From Galactobacter valiniphilus (GTDB lineage: Bacteria > Actinomycetota > Actinomycetes > Actinomycetales > Micrococcaceae), in NCBI RefSeq assembly GCF_003575975.1, contig NZ_QQXK01000003.1:1-64000 (forward strand): DNA of 64,000 nt, in the 5' to 3' direction. The notes below the pieces were generated by a model. The model was not told where the DNA came from. It worked only from the letters and a program-made list of their open reading frames with translations, and made no database searches. A program made the position numbers and the translations under genes. Position 1 is the stretch's first letter; the number at the start of each line of letters is the position of its first letter. Of this stretch, positions 1-7,770 are shown piece after piece.

Positions 1-37
1 CGCCCGCTGGGCAGGGGCCGCCACATCCTTCAAAGAG

Positions 38-484
38 TCAGACCATCTGGTCCACGAAATCCATAGTGAAGAGCCCCATGCCGATCATGGCCGGGATGAG
101 CCAGGCCCACTCGCGGATCCCGCGGGAGAGGACGGCGGTCAGGACGAGGGGTCCCAGGAACTCGATGGCCACGGCCGGGCCGAGGGGCACCGTGGAGATG
201 CCCCAGTAGAAGAAGCCGTTCATTCCGGCCAGGGCGGCACCGAAGGCGGCGGTCGCGAGCCACTGTGAACGGGTCCACGAACGCACGCGCGGGCGCACCA
301 CGAGTAGCAACACGATGGCCGCGAGGCCGAGCCGCAGGGTGGTCATGCCCCACGCGCCCACGGCGGGGAAGAGCTGGTACGCGAGGGCGGCGCCGAATTG
401 AAGCGAGAGGCAGGAGCCGAGGACGAGCAACGCGGCGGTGGCCGTGGCGCGTCTGGGGTCCCTGGCAGGGGGGAGCGGGGTCAT
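38..484 (-). CDS. EamA/RhtA-type transporter, half-length (possibly truncated)
   Basis: Predicted inner-membrane protein of the drug/metabolite transporter (EamA) superfamily, 148 aa. About five hydrophobic segments are visible, and the stretch ALAYQLFPAVGAWGMTTLR plus PLGPAVAIEFLGPL are typical of the N-terminal half of RhtA-like amino-acid/metabolite exporters. Family members normally have two EamA repeats and about 290 aa; here a stop codon follows the first repeat. The 37 bases left before the window edge do not show an obvious continuation in another frame, so a frameshifted pseudogene and a true single-domain protein both remain possible. It is divergent from the LysR gene, which suggests that regulator controls it. 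Family call fairly sure, integrity unsure. Confidence 0.6.
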   Translation of the reverse strand: MTPLPPARDPRRATATAALLVLGSCLSLQFGAALAYQLFPAVGAWGMTTLRLGLAAIVLLLVVRPRVRSWTRSQWLATAAFGAALAGMNGFFYWGISTVPLGPAVAIEFLGPLVLTAVLSRGIREWAWLIPAMIGMGLFTMDFVDQMV

Positions 485-493
485 AGCTTCAAG

Positions 494-507
494 TTTGGTT
501 GACCAAA
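494..507. promoter_or_regulatory. Inverted repeat, candidate LysR operator
   Basis: TTTGGT-TG-ACCAAA, two perfect 6-nt arms around a 2-nt centre, in the short AT-richer gap between the divergent EamA and LysR genes. LysR-type regulators commonly bind such dyads between themselves and a divergent target. The position 10 nt from the exporter start suggests repression or autoregulation; this is inference. Confidence 0.5.
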
Positions 508-599
508 ACCATCCAGTCCACTTACGGTGCTTTCAGTTTTTCTGTTAGCTACGCTTAAGAATCGTGGCCCGCCCGGTCGCGTTCGACAGGAAGGCCGTC

Positions 600-1529
600 G
601 TGTTTCAGCTCTCGCACCTCATCGCCCTGGCGGAGCTCCACCGCACGGGCACCGTCACGGCCGCCGCGCAGGCCCTCAATTTCACCTCGTCGGCCCTCTC
701 CCAGCAGCTCGCGCGCCTCGAGGCCGAGGCCGGAGCCCCCGTGCTCGAGCGCGTCGGCCGCGGGGTGCGGCTCACCCCCGAGGGGCTCGTGCTGGTGCGC
801 CACGCCCAACAGATCCAGGCCGAGCTGGAGCTCGCCCGCGCCGAGGTCGCCGCCGTGCGCGGCGAGGTGGCCGGCGTCCTGCGGGTGGCGTCCTTCCAGA
901 CCCTGCTCCTCGACGTGGTGCCCCGCACCGTACAGGCGCTTGCGGAGAGCCACCCCGCCCTGCGCATCGACCTGGTCCACCGCGAGGTCCTGCCAGCCAT
1001 CCACGGCCTGTTGGCCCACGAATTCGACCTCATCGTCGGCGAGGAGTTTCCCGGCGCGCCGGCGGCGGTCGTGGACGGGACCTCCCGCGAGGACTTTCTC
1101 CTCGACCCCCTCCGGCTGGCGGTGGCTCCGGCCGAGGCCGAGGCGCTCGACGGCGCCCGTCTCGCCGAGCTCGCCGCTCACCGCTGGGTCCTCGACCCGG
1201 CGGGCAGCCCCATGGGGCAGTGGGCCCGCTCGCACTGCCGCGACGCCGGCTTCGAGCCGGTCTCCGGCTTCGAGGTGACGGATCCGCTCCTGCAGGTCCA
1301 GCTCGCCAGGACGGGCCTCTCGCCGGCGTTCCTGCCCGGGCTCGTGGGCGCCGAGCACCTCAATGGCGTCTCGCTCCTCGAGCTACCCGGCCGCCCCCAC
1401 CGCCGGCTCTACTCGCTCGTGCGCCAAGCCTCGGCCGAGGCGCCGGCCATCCTCGCCTTCCGCACGGCCATGCACGCCTCGGCGCGGCAGCTGCGCCCGC
1501 CCGTCGCCGTGGGCGCGGTCCTGGGCTGA
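600..1529 (+). CDS. LysR-family transcriptional regulator
   Basis: DNA-binding regulator of 309 aa. An N-terminal winged helix-turn-helix occupies about residues 1-60 (LTAAAQALNFTSSALSQQL-like core, seen as TVTAAAQALNFTSSALSQQL), followed by a periplasmic-binding-protein-like effector domain to the C-terminus. GTG at 600 is preferred over the GTG at 564 because AGGAAGG lies just upstream and because family members begin a few residues before the HTH. It is transcribed away from the EamA-type exporter gene and probably regulates it; the effector is unknown. It converges with the GH65 gene, whose stop lies 33 nt away. Confidence 0.85.
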   Translation: MFQLSHLIALAELHRTGTVTAAAQALNFTSSALSQQLARLEAEAGAPVLERVGRGVRLTPEGLVLVRHAQQIQAELELARAEVAAVRGEVAGVLRVASFQTLLLDVVPRTVQALAESHPALRIDLVHREVLPAIHGLLAHEFDLIVGEEFPGAPAAVVDGTSREDFLLDPLRLAVAPAEAEALDGARLAELAAHRWVLDPAGSPMGQWARSHCRDAGFEPVSGFEVTDPLLQVQLARTGLSPAFLPGLVGAEHLNGVSLLELPGRPHRRLYSLVRQASAEAPAILAFRTAMHASARQLRPPVAVGAVLG

Positions 1530-1543
1530 GTGCCCGACGGCGC

Positions 1544-1560
1544 CCGGCCCGCCGGGCCGG
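1544..1560. terminator. Short GC hairpin between convergent genes
   Basis: CCGGCCC-GCC-GGGCCGG, a 7-bp stem in the 32-nt gap between the convergent LysR and GH65 genes. It could serve both directions but lacks a T tract, so the call is tentative. Confidence 0.4.
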
Positions 1561-1561
1561 C

Positions 1562-4500
1562 TCAGTCGTCGTCGGGCAGGTCACCCGCGGCGGGCGAGCC
1601 CGCCGTGTGTTCCGGGCCGTGCTCTGGCCCCAGGCGGGAGCCGTCGCGGCGCTGCAGCGTCGTGACGTGCTCGAAGCTCGGGCGGCCGGGCAACACGGGT
1701 CCCTGGCCGTCCAGCTCCACACGCAGCATGGGGTTCTCCTGGGTGAGCGAGTACTCCGTGCCGCGCACCTCGAAGCTCACGGGAGCGCCCTCTCCGGGGT
1801 CGGCGATGCTGGCCTCCAGGCTCTCGGCCGTGAGCGTGAAGCGCACACGCGTGCCGCGCCAGGTCAGGCAGAAGCTCAGCGAGGGCCAGGAGGCCGGCAG
1901 GCGGGGGTCGAAGCTCCACGAGCCCTGATCGTCCCGCAGGCCGCCGAAGCCGTTGACGAGCGCCGCCCACACGCCGCCCGTGCTGGCCACGTGGACGCCG
2001 TCCGAGGTGTTGCCGTGGAGGTTGTCCAGGTCCACGTGCAGGGCGTGCTCGAAGTACTCGAGGGCGAGCTCGGCGTAGCCCACCTCGGCGGCCACGATGG
2101 ACTGCACCGTGGCGGAGAGCGTGGAGTCGCCCGTGGTCAGCGGGTCGTAGTACTCGAAGTCGGCGCGCTTCTGCCCGGCCGTGAAGCGCGAGGAGTGAAG
2201 CCACAGGGCCAACACGGAGTCGGCCTGCTTGAGCACCTGGAAGCGGTAGAGCACGAGGGGGTGGAAGTGCAGCAGGAGCGGGTGCTTCTCGCGCGGCGTG
2301 CCGGGGACGTCCCAGACCTCCTTGTCGAGGAAGTCCGCGTCCTGCGCGTGCACGCCGAGCGACTCGTCGAAGCCGATGTGCATGCCCTGCGCCGCGCCGA
2401 GCCACGCCTCGGGTTCGCCGGGCAGGATGCCGAGTTCCGCCACGAGCGCCGCGTGGGCCGCCGGTTCCTCGCGTTCGAGGAGCGCGAGCGCCTTGGCGGC
2501 GACCTCGAGGTTAAAGGCGGCGGAGACGTTCGTGTAGAGGTTGTCGTTCACGAGCGCCGTGTACTCGTCCGGTCCTGTGACGCCGTGCAGGTGGAAGGCC
2601 CGGCCGGCCGCGTTGGAGCGCCAGAAGCCAAGCGACATCCAGAGCCGGGCGGTCTCCACGAGGATCTGCGCGCCGCCGCGCGTGAGGAAGCCACGGTCCT
2701 TCGTGGCCATGAGGTAGTGGAAGACGGCCGAGGAAATGTCGGCGTTGATGTGGTACTGCGCCGTGCCGGCGGGGAAGTAGGCGCTCGCCTCGTCGCCGTT
2801 GATGGTGCGCCAGGCGAAGAGCGCCCCCTCCTCGTTGAGGACGCGCGCCCGCTCGCGGGCCTTGGGGAGCATGGTCACGCGCGCCCGGAGGGCGTTCCTG
2901 GCCCACTGCGGGGTGGTGTAGTTCAGGAAGGGGACCACGAACACCTCGGTGTCCCAGAAGTAGTGGCCGGAATAGCCGTTGCCGGAGACGCCCTTGGCGG
3001 AGATCCCCAGGCCGTCGGCGCGCGCGGCGGCCTGGGCCAGCTGCCAGAGGTTCCAGCGCACGGCGCGCTGGAGGCCGGGCTGGGTGGGGGAGAGTACGAC
3101 GTCGCTGCGGTCCCAGAAGCGCTCGGCCCACCCTTGCTGGGCGGTCACGATGCGGTCGTAACCGAGGGAGAGCGCGGTGCCCACCGAGCGCTGAGCGCGC
3201 TCGATCATCTCCTCGACGGGCTGGCGCCGGCTCGAGTGGTACGTGACGTACTTGCTCACCCGCAGGGCCTCGCCTGGCTCCAGGTCGACGTTCACGCTCG
3301 TGTAAGCGCCCTCGCCGTTGCTGTGCGTCACCTCGCCGCGCTCGCTCGCGCCCTCGGGAAAACGCACCACGTGGGCCGTTCCCACTCCGAGGGTCATGCC
3401 GGAGTCCTTCACCCGGAACCCCAGGGTGTAGGTGCCCTCGCCCGCGCGGGACCGGACGGGTTGGAGGGCGTCTGTCGCCACGGCGTCGGACTTGCGCGGA
3501 TCGTCGATGGGGGCGGTGGCGGCGTCCGACTCCTCCGGGGTGGGGACCTGGTCGCCTCCGTGCGGGGCCGCCACCCCGGAGACGAGGTGGATCGTGGCCC
3601 GCGAGTCAAGGGGGCGGACCTGGTAGTCGAGGACAGCCAGGTGGCGCTCCTCGAAGGAGACGAGCTGGCGCACGCGGACCTCCACGCGGGAGCCCTGCGC
3701 CGTCCGCCAGACGACGTGGGAGGTGAGCGTGCCGTCGCGGAAGTCGAGGCGCGTGTGCGAGTGGTCAACCTCGGTGCGGCCGAGCTCGAGGGCCTCCTCG
3801 TCCACGTAGAGGCGGAAGGCCCGGGCGTCGGGTGCCGCGATCATGCTTTGCCCGGCCTCGGCCTGCCCGTAGGAGTTCTCTGGGTAGGTGATGGGCCAGG
3901 TTTCGTGGAGGCCGTTGACAAACGTTCCCTCGCCCGGGGCCACGGCACCAGGGCCCTGCCAGCGCAGGCCGACGAAGCCGTTGCCGAGGGAGTAGACGGT
4001 GGCGTCCTCCTCGGTGGGGGCTGCCTCCCCGGCCGTGGTCAGGGACCAGGCGTCCTCGGGGGCTCCGGAGAGGTCGAGGTCGATGTCGCCGAGGTCGTCG
4101 ACGGCCGCCGTGGCGCCGGCGTCGAGGAGGGCCTGCCGCGGCTGGTCGCGGGCCACGCCCAGGACGAGGCCAAAGCCGCCCGCCGCGCCGGAGGCGACGC
4201 CGCTGAGCGCGTCCTCCACGACCGCGCACTGCGAGGGAAGCCAGCCCAGTTCGGCCGCGGCGGCGAGGTAGGTGTCGGGGGCCGGCTTGCCCGGCAGGGA
4301 ACGGCGGGCGGCCGCCTCGCCGTCCAGCACGAGCGAGAAGCGGTGGGAGAGCCCAGCGGCGCGCAGCACGGCCGGGGCGTTGCGCGAGGAGGAGACCACG
4401 GCCACCTCGAGGCCGGCATCGACCACGGCGTCGAGGAAGGCGACGCTGCCGGGATACGGGGCCACGCCGTCGCGCTCGAGGATGGTGGTGAAGGCGCGGT

Positions 4501-4828
4501 TCTTGACGTTGCCGATCGCGCACACGGTGTCCCAGCCCGGCGCATCCTCCGGCGTGCCGAGCGGAAGTGACAGCCCCCTGTCATCCAGGACGGAGGCGAC
4601 GCCGTCGTAGCGCGGCTTGCCGTCGACGAGGCGCAGGTAGTCGTCCCCGCTCAGGGCGTCGTCGCGGCCGATCGCCGCGAAGAAGCCCACGAAGGTCTCG
4701 CGCCAGGCCGCCTGGTGCACCTCGGCCGTGGGCGTCAGGACGCCGTCGAGATCGAAGAGCACGGCGCGCAGGTCGCGCCAACGCTCGGGGGCCACGCCTG
4801 ACAGGGCGGTGGTGGGGGAGTGGCTCAC
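1562..4828 (-). CDS. Beta-phosphoglucomutase / GH65 disaccharide phosphorylase fusion
   Basis: Bifunctional cytosolic sugar enzyme of about 1088 aa. Residues about 20-250 form a HAD-type beta-phosphoglucomutase domain (motif LFDLDGVLTPTAEVH with the two catalytic Asp). The rest is a glycoside hydrolase family 65 phosphorylase with the acid/base Glu in VTGPDEYTALVNDN at about residue 755. Family knowledge: GH65 enzymes phosphorolyse maltose, trehalose, kojibiose or nigerose to glucose plus beta-glucose-1-phosphate, which beta-PGM turns into glucose-6-phosphate, so the fusion channels one product. GTG at 4828 is chosen because GGAGG sits 4 nt upstream; an ATG at 4852 lacks one. The exact disaccharide cannot be read from sequence. 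Confidence 0.88.
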   Translation of the reverse strand: MSHSPTTALSGVAPERWRDLRAVLFDLDGVLTPTAEVHQAAWRETFVGFFAAIGRDDALSGDDYLRLVDGKPRYDGVASVLDDRGLSLPLGTPEDAPGWDTVCAIGNVKNRAFTTILERDGVAPYPGSVAFLDAVVDAGLEVAVVSSSRNAPAVLRAAGLSHRFSLVLDGEAAARRSLPGKPAPDTYLAAAAELGWLPSQCAVVEDALSGVASGAAGGFGLVLGVARDQPRQALLDAGATAAVDDLGDIDLDLSGAPEDAWSLTTAGEAAPTEEDATVYSLGNGFVGLRWQGPGAVAPGEGTFVNGLHETWPITYPENSYGQAEAGQSMIAAPDARAFRLYVDEEALELGRTEVDHSHTRLDFRDGTLTSHVVWRTAQGSRVEVRVRQLVSFEERHLAVLDYQVRPLDSRATIHLVSGVAAPHGGDQVPTPEESDAATAPIDDPRKSDAVATDALQPVRSRAGEGTYTLGFRVKDSGMTLGVGTAHVVRFPEGASERGEVTHSNGEGAYTSVNVDLEPGEALRVSKYVTYHSSRRQPVEEMIERAQRSVGTALSLGYDRIVTAQQGWAERFWDRSDVVLSPTQPGLQRAVRWNLWQLAQAAARADGLGISAKGVSGNGYSGHYFWDTEVFVVPFLNYTTPQWARNALRARVTMLPKARERARVLNEEGALFAWRTINGDEASAYFPAGTAQYHINADISSAVFHYLMATKDRGFLTRGGAQILVETARLWMSLGFWRSNAAGRAFHLHGVTGPDEYTALVNDNLYTNVSAAFNLEVAAKALALLEREEPAAHAALVAELGILPGEPEAWLGAAQGMHIGFDESLGVHAQDADFLDKEVWDVPGTPREKHPLLLHFHPLVLYRFQVLKQADSVLALWLHSSRFTAGQKRADFEYYDPLTTGDSTLSATVQSIVAAEVGYAELALEYFEHALHVDLDNLHGNTSDGVHVASTGGVWAALVNGFGGLRDDQGSWSFDPRLPASWPSLSFCLTWRGTRVRFTLTAESLEASIADPGEGAPVSFEVRGTEYSLTQENPMLRVELDGQGPVLPGRPSFEHVTTLQRRDGSRLGPEHGPEHTAGSPAAGDLPDDD

Positions 4829-5032
4829 GGATCCTCCGATACACGGCTTCATCGGCGCACGGCGCCGGGGACAGGGAGGCGACGCTGCCTTCCCTCCACG
4901 CTAGGGAGGCCCGGTGGAGCGGGTCAAGGGTTCCGCCTTGGCGTCGGCGGCTCGTGGTGGAGGCCGGTGCCGGGTGCGCCGCCCGCCCGCCCGCGCCGGG
5001 AGCGCGAACCGACCCCGGCCCCGCCACGCCCG

Positions 5033-5038
5033 TAGACT
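5033..5038 (+). promoter_or_regulatory. -10 box TAGACT, predicted leaderless start
   Basis: TAGACT ends 7 nt before the ATG at 5046, so a transcript starting the usual 7 nt downstream would begin at the start codon. No ribosome binding site is visible. Likely promoter of the small membrane protein-hadA-hadB-murB operon. Confidence 0.65.
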
Positions 5039-5045
5039 GGGGACC

Positions 5046-5309
5046 ATGCTCGATTGGGACACCGCCTCGCCGGCGGTCAAGGCCACCCTGCTCGGTGCCG
5101 TGTCGTGTTTTGGCGCCGGCATCCTGCTGGCCATCATCGGCGTGGCCACCAACCTGAAGTGGCTGATGTTTTTCGCGATCGGCCTCCTGGCCCTCGGCGT
5201 CATCTGCCATCTGGTCGGCTTCGGCGTGCGGATGGCGGATCAGCGCCGCCGCCTGCGCGAGGCCGCAGCTCGCGACGCGGCGAAGGCCGCGAAGAAAGGG
5301 AAGAAGTGA
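5046..5309 (+). CDS. Small two-helix membrane protein
   Basis: Unrecognised 87-aa protein. Two hydrophobic segments lie at about residues 13-33 and 38-60, followed by a basic, Ala/Lys/Arg-rich cytoplasmic tail (ending AAKKGKK). ATG at 5046 is chosen because a TAGACT -10 box lies exactly 7 nt upstream. It is first in an operon: its stop overlaps the GTG of the next gene by 4 nt. In related actinobacteria this slot before the dehydratase pair is often taken by rpmG, which is not present here. Function unknown. Confidence 0.75.
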   Translation: MLDWDTASPAVKATLLGAVSCFGAGILLAIIGVATNLKWLMFFAIGLLALGVICHLVGFGVRMADQRRRLREAAARDAAKAAKKGKK

Positions 5310-5752
5310 GCGTCAACGCAGCCCTGCAGGGCACCAGCTATCCGCCAGCCCCGGCCTACGCCGTGGGGCGGGAGAAGATTCGGGAGTTCGCGCTCGCCGT
5401 CAAGGCCACGCACCCCGTGCATCTTGACGTGGACGCGGCGCGCGCCGCCGGCCACGCCGACCTGGTGGCCCCGCCGACCTTCGCCGTGGTGATCGCGCAG
5501 AAGGCCGAGGCGGCCTACATCCAGGACCCCGCCTCCGGCATCGACTTCTCCCGCGTGGTGCACGCCGACGAGCGCTTCACGCACCACCGCCCCATCGTGG
5601 CCGGCGACGAGATCACCGCGACCGTCACGGTGGACCGCGCCCGCGCCGCCGGGACCGGCGGCATGGTCACCACCCGCACCGAGCTCGTCGACGCGGCGGG
5701 CGAGCCCGTCACGACCGTCCTCTCCACCCTGCTGGTCCGAGGCGAGGAGTAA
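5306..5752 (+). CDS. MaoC-like dehydratase subunit, HadA-type
   Basis: 148-aa hot-dog fold protein of the FAS1-like dehydratase / UPF0336 family. Features are the N-terminal YAVGREKIREFALAVK segment and the VAPPTFAVVIA stretch usual in HadA. In mycobacteria HadA pairs with HadB to form (3R)-hydroxyacyl-ACP dehydratase; HadA stabilises substrate while HadB carries the catalytic residues. No hydratase-2 Asp/His signature is visible here, consistent with the non-catalytic role. GTG at 5306 overlaps the previous stop (GTGA). The adjacent HadB-like gene supports a heterodimer. Substrate in an organism without obvious mycolate genes is unknown. Confidence 0.8.
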   Translation: MSVNAALQGTSYPPAPAYAVGREKIREFALAVKATHPVHLDVDAARAAGHADLVAPPTFAVVIAQKAEAAYIQDPASGIDFSRVVHADERFTHHRPIVAGDEITATVTVDRARAAGTGGMVTTRTELVDAAGEPVTTVLSTLLVRGEE

Positions 5753-5756
5753 AGCC

Positions 5757-6209
5757 ATGGCCGTCACCTTCACCGACCTCAGCGTGGGCCAGGAGCTCGC
5801 CTCCACCACGCTGCGCCTGAACCGCGCCGACCTCGTGCGCTACGCCGGGGCCTCGGGCGACCTGAACCCCATCCACTGGAACGATCGCTTCGCCACCGAC
5901 GTGGGCCTGCCGGGAGTCATCGCCCACGGCATGCTCACGATGGGTGCGGCCGTGCAGCTCGTGACCGAGTGGATCGGCGACCCCACGGCGATCCTCGACT
6001 ACCAGACGCGCTTCGCCGCGATGGTGCCCGTCCCGGACCCGGCCGGCAGCAACCCGGCCGAGGCCGAGGGCGCCGAACTCTCCATCGTCGCGACGGTCGG
6101 CAAGCTGGACGAGGCGGCCTCCACGGCCCGCGTCGACCTGACCGTCACCCTGGGCGAGGAGAAGGTCCTCACGAAGGCCCAGGCGCTCGTGCGTGTGGCT
6201 GCCGCGTGA
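5757..6209 (+). CDS. MaoC-family dehydratase, HadB-type
   Basis: 150-aa hot-dog hydratase/dehydratase. The hydratase-2 signature is clear: YAGASGDLNPIHWNDRFA followed by GLPGVIAHGMLTMG, giving the catalytic Asp and His. It likely acts on a 3-hydroxyacyl thioester with the HadA-type partner encoded 4 nt upstream. GAGGAG just before the ATG gives a good ribosome binding site. The 3' end overlaps murB by 4 nt, so the three genes are translationally coupled. Confidence 0.85.
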   Translation: MAVTFTDLSVGQELASTTLRLNRADLVRYAGASGDLNPIHWNDRFATDVGLPGVIAHGMLTMGAAVQLVTEWIGDPTAILDYQTRFAAMVPVPDPAGSNPAEAEGAELSIVATVGKLDEAASTARVDLTVTLGEEKVLTKAQALVRVAAA

Positions 6210-7282
6210 GCGAGACCAACCTTTCCGCTCTGACCACGCTCGGCGTGGGCGGCCCCGCCGGGACGCTCGTCGCCGGCACCACGCGCGAGGAGATCGTCGA
6301 GGCCGTCCGCACGGCGGACGCCAACGGCTCCGAGCTGCTCATCCTGAGCGGCGGATCCAACCTCTTGGTGGACGACGCCGGGTGGGCGGGTACGGTGCTC
6401 GGCATCGGCACGCACGGGATCACCGTGGAGGACGGCGCCACGGCCGCCGGGGCGCGCCTCGTCACGGTCGAGGCCGGCCACCACTGGGACGACGTGGTGG
6501 CGCACACCGTCGGGGCCGGCCTCTCCGGCCTGGAGGCGCTGTCCGGCATCCCGGGCCTGGCCGGGGCCACCCCCGTACAGAACGTCGGTGCCTACGGCTC
6601 CGACGTGGCGCAGAGCCTCGTCCGCGTGGACGTCTACGACCGAGAGGCCCAGCAGCTCAAGGAGTTCGGCGTGGGCGATCTGCGCCTGGGCTACCGCGAC
6701 TCGCTGATCAAGCGCTCCACGGTCAACGGCTCCCCGCGCTACGTGGTGCTCGGCGCGACCTTTGCCCTTTACGAGGACGAGGGCCGCCCCGTGGCCTATC
6801 AGCAGCTCGCCGGCGCCCTCGGCGTGAGCGTGGGGGACCGCGTCCCCGCCGCCCGCGTCCGCGAGGCCGTCCTGGAGCTGCGTGCCTCCAAGGGCATGGT
6901 GCTTGACCGCAAGGACCCGGACACCCGCTCGGCGGGCTCCTTCTTCACGAACCCCATCGTGGACGAGGCCGTCGCCGCTACGCTCCCGGAGGACGCCCCG
7001 CGCTACGCGGGCCAGGGCGAGGGCAAGATCAAGCTGTCCGCCGCCTGGCTCATCGACCACGCCGGCTTCCACAAGGGCTACGGCCTGCCTGGGACCCCGG
7101 GCGAGTCGGTGGCCGGCGGGCGCGCCTCGCTCTCCACGAAGCACGCCCTCGCGCTGACCAACCGCGGCAACGCGAGCAGCGCCGACCTGCTGGCCCTGGC
7201 CCGCCACGTGCAGGCCGGCGTCCGCGACGCCTGGGGTCTCACCCTGGAGCACGAGCCGCTGCTCATCAACTGCTCCCTCTGA
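6206..7282 (+). CDS. murB: UDP-N-acetylmuramate dehydrogenase MurB
   Basis: FAD- and NADPH-dependent reductase that turns UDP-GlcNAc-enolpyruvate into UDP-MurNAc in the cytoplasm, the second committed step of peptidoglycan precursor synthesis. 358 aa. Visible: FAD-binding region with LILSGGSNLLVDD and LSGIPGLAGATPVQNVGAYG, YRDSLIK, then GSFFTNPIV and SAAWLIDHAGFHKGYG with the C-terminal NRGNAS stretch. The long form without large gaps is typical of the E. coli-like class. GTG at 6206 overlaps the hadB stop (GTGA). The usual actinobacterial neighbour aspC-tRNA-Trp-secE lies 13.5 kb away here. Confidence 0.95.
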   Translation: MSETNLSALTTLGVGGPAGTLVAGTTREEIVEAVRTADANGSELLILSGGSNLLVDDAGWAGTVLGIGTHGITVEDGATAAGARLVTVEAGHHWDDVVAHTVGAGLSGLEALSGIPGLAGATPVQNVGAYGSDVAQSLVRVDVYDREAQQLKEFGVGDLRLGYRDSLIKRSTVNGSPRYVVLGATFALYEDEGRPVAYQQLAGALGVSVGDRVPAARVREAVLELRASKGMVLDRKDPDTRSAGSFFTNPIVDEAVAATLPEDAPRYAGQGEGKIKLSAAWLIDHAGFHKGYGLPGTPGESVAGGRASLSTKHALALTNRGNASSADLLALARHVQAGVRDAWGLTLEHEPLLINCSL

Positions 7283-7306
7283 CGCTCCGCCCTGGCCGGT
7301 TTTCAT

Positions 7307-7357
7307 CCGCTCCTTGGTTCTGCACCCGCTCCGGCGGGGTGCAGAACCAGGGAGCGG
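7307..7357 (+). terminator. Long hairpin after murB
   Basis: A 21-bp stem (arms 7307-7327 and 7337-7357, one G.U pair) around a 9-nt loop, 25 nt after the murB stop. A short T run (TTTT at 7363-7366) follows. Predicted terminator of the murB operon. Confidence 0.75.
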
Positions 7358-7416
7358 AGGCATTTTGGGGCCCGCGGGGCCATTGCGCGCGTCGCCGGGC
7401 GGGCACAGGATGAACC

Positions 7417-7617
7417 ATGACGCAGATCCCGAACCCCAAAGACGTCACCCCGGCCGAAGGAGCCGCCATCGCGGCCCTGCGTGAGGCCCAGGACAGATCG
7501 GCCGCCGCGCGGGCCGAGGGCGCCCCGGAAGCGCGCCTCGACGAGCTTTCGCGCCAGGAGGAGCTGGCCCTGCAGGAGCTTCAGCGCCTGCGCGGGCTCA
7601 ACCCCGGCACCGACTAG
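7417..7617 (+). CDS. Small coiled-coil-like hypothetical protein
   Basis: 66-aa acidic, Ala/Glu/Leu-rich protein, no recognised family. The segment from about residue 14 to 58 has few helix breakers and could form a charged helix or coiled coil. No membrane segment or signal. A CAGGAT hexamer lies 5 nt before the ATG at 7417 and could act as the -10 box of a leaderless mRNA; no Shine-Dalgarno is present. It lies alone between two hairpins, convergent with asd. Confidence 0.6.
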   Translation: MTQIPNPKDVTPAEGAAIAALREAQDRSAAARAEGAPEARLDELSRQEELALQELQRLRGLNPGTD

Positions 7618-7708
7618 GCACCGGCGGAGCCCCGTCGCGCGCTAGCGCCCCAGCGTGCCGCCATGCGCCCCAGCGCGCACGGGTGGGCCGGAGCACCCAT
7701 GACAAAAA

Positions 7709-7744
7709 GGCGGGTGGCCGGGTCTCAAGACCCGGCCACCCGCC
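7709..7744 (-). terminator. Strong hairpin terminator after asd
   Basis: 17-nt perfectly complementary arms (7709-7725 and 7728-7744; the loop opens a few pairs) followed on the minus strand by TTTTT (AAAAA at 7704-7708). A classic intrinsic terminator for asd; it may also stop the 7417 gene. Its right arm belongs to the 27-bp inverted repeat flanking asd. Confidence 0.85.
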
Positions 7745-7757
7745 GTCGTGCATCAAG
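7731..7757. repeat. 27-bp inverted repeat, left copy
   Basis: The reverse complement of this stretch is identical, base for base, to 8979-9005 on the other side of asd. The repeat begins CTTGATGCACGACGGCGG when read from the right copy. It contains the 12-nt motif TGCACGACGGCG that recurs at other intergenic hairpins in the window. Confidence 0.9.
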
Positions 7758-7770
7758 CGGTGGGAAACCC

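Noticed and set aside
1-40. Frameshift explanation for the short EamA gene
   Set aside because: The other two frames left of the stop (only 37 nt visible) do not read like the second EamA repeat, so a simple frameshift is not supported, though it cannot be excluded.
527-4570. Very long open frame (1347 codons) on the plus strand
   Set aside because: It runs antisense through the GH65 fusion and the start of the LysR gene. Its product is Arg/Gly/His-rich low-complexity sequence without any family motif, a usual by-product of GC-rich codon use.
4829-4852. ATG at 4852 as start of the GH65 fusion
   Set aside because: No ribosome binding site; GGAGG just before GTG 4828 is better placed.
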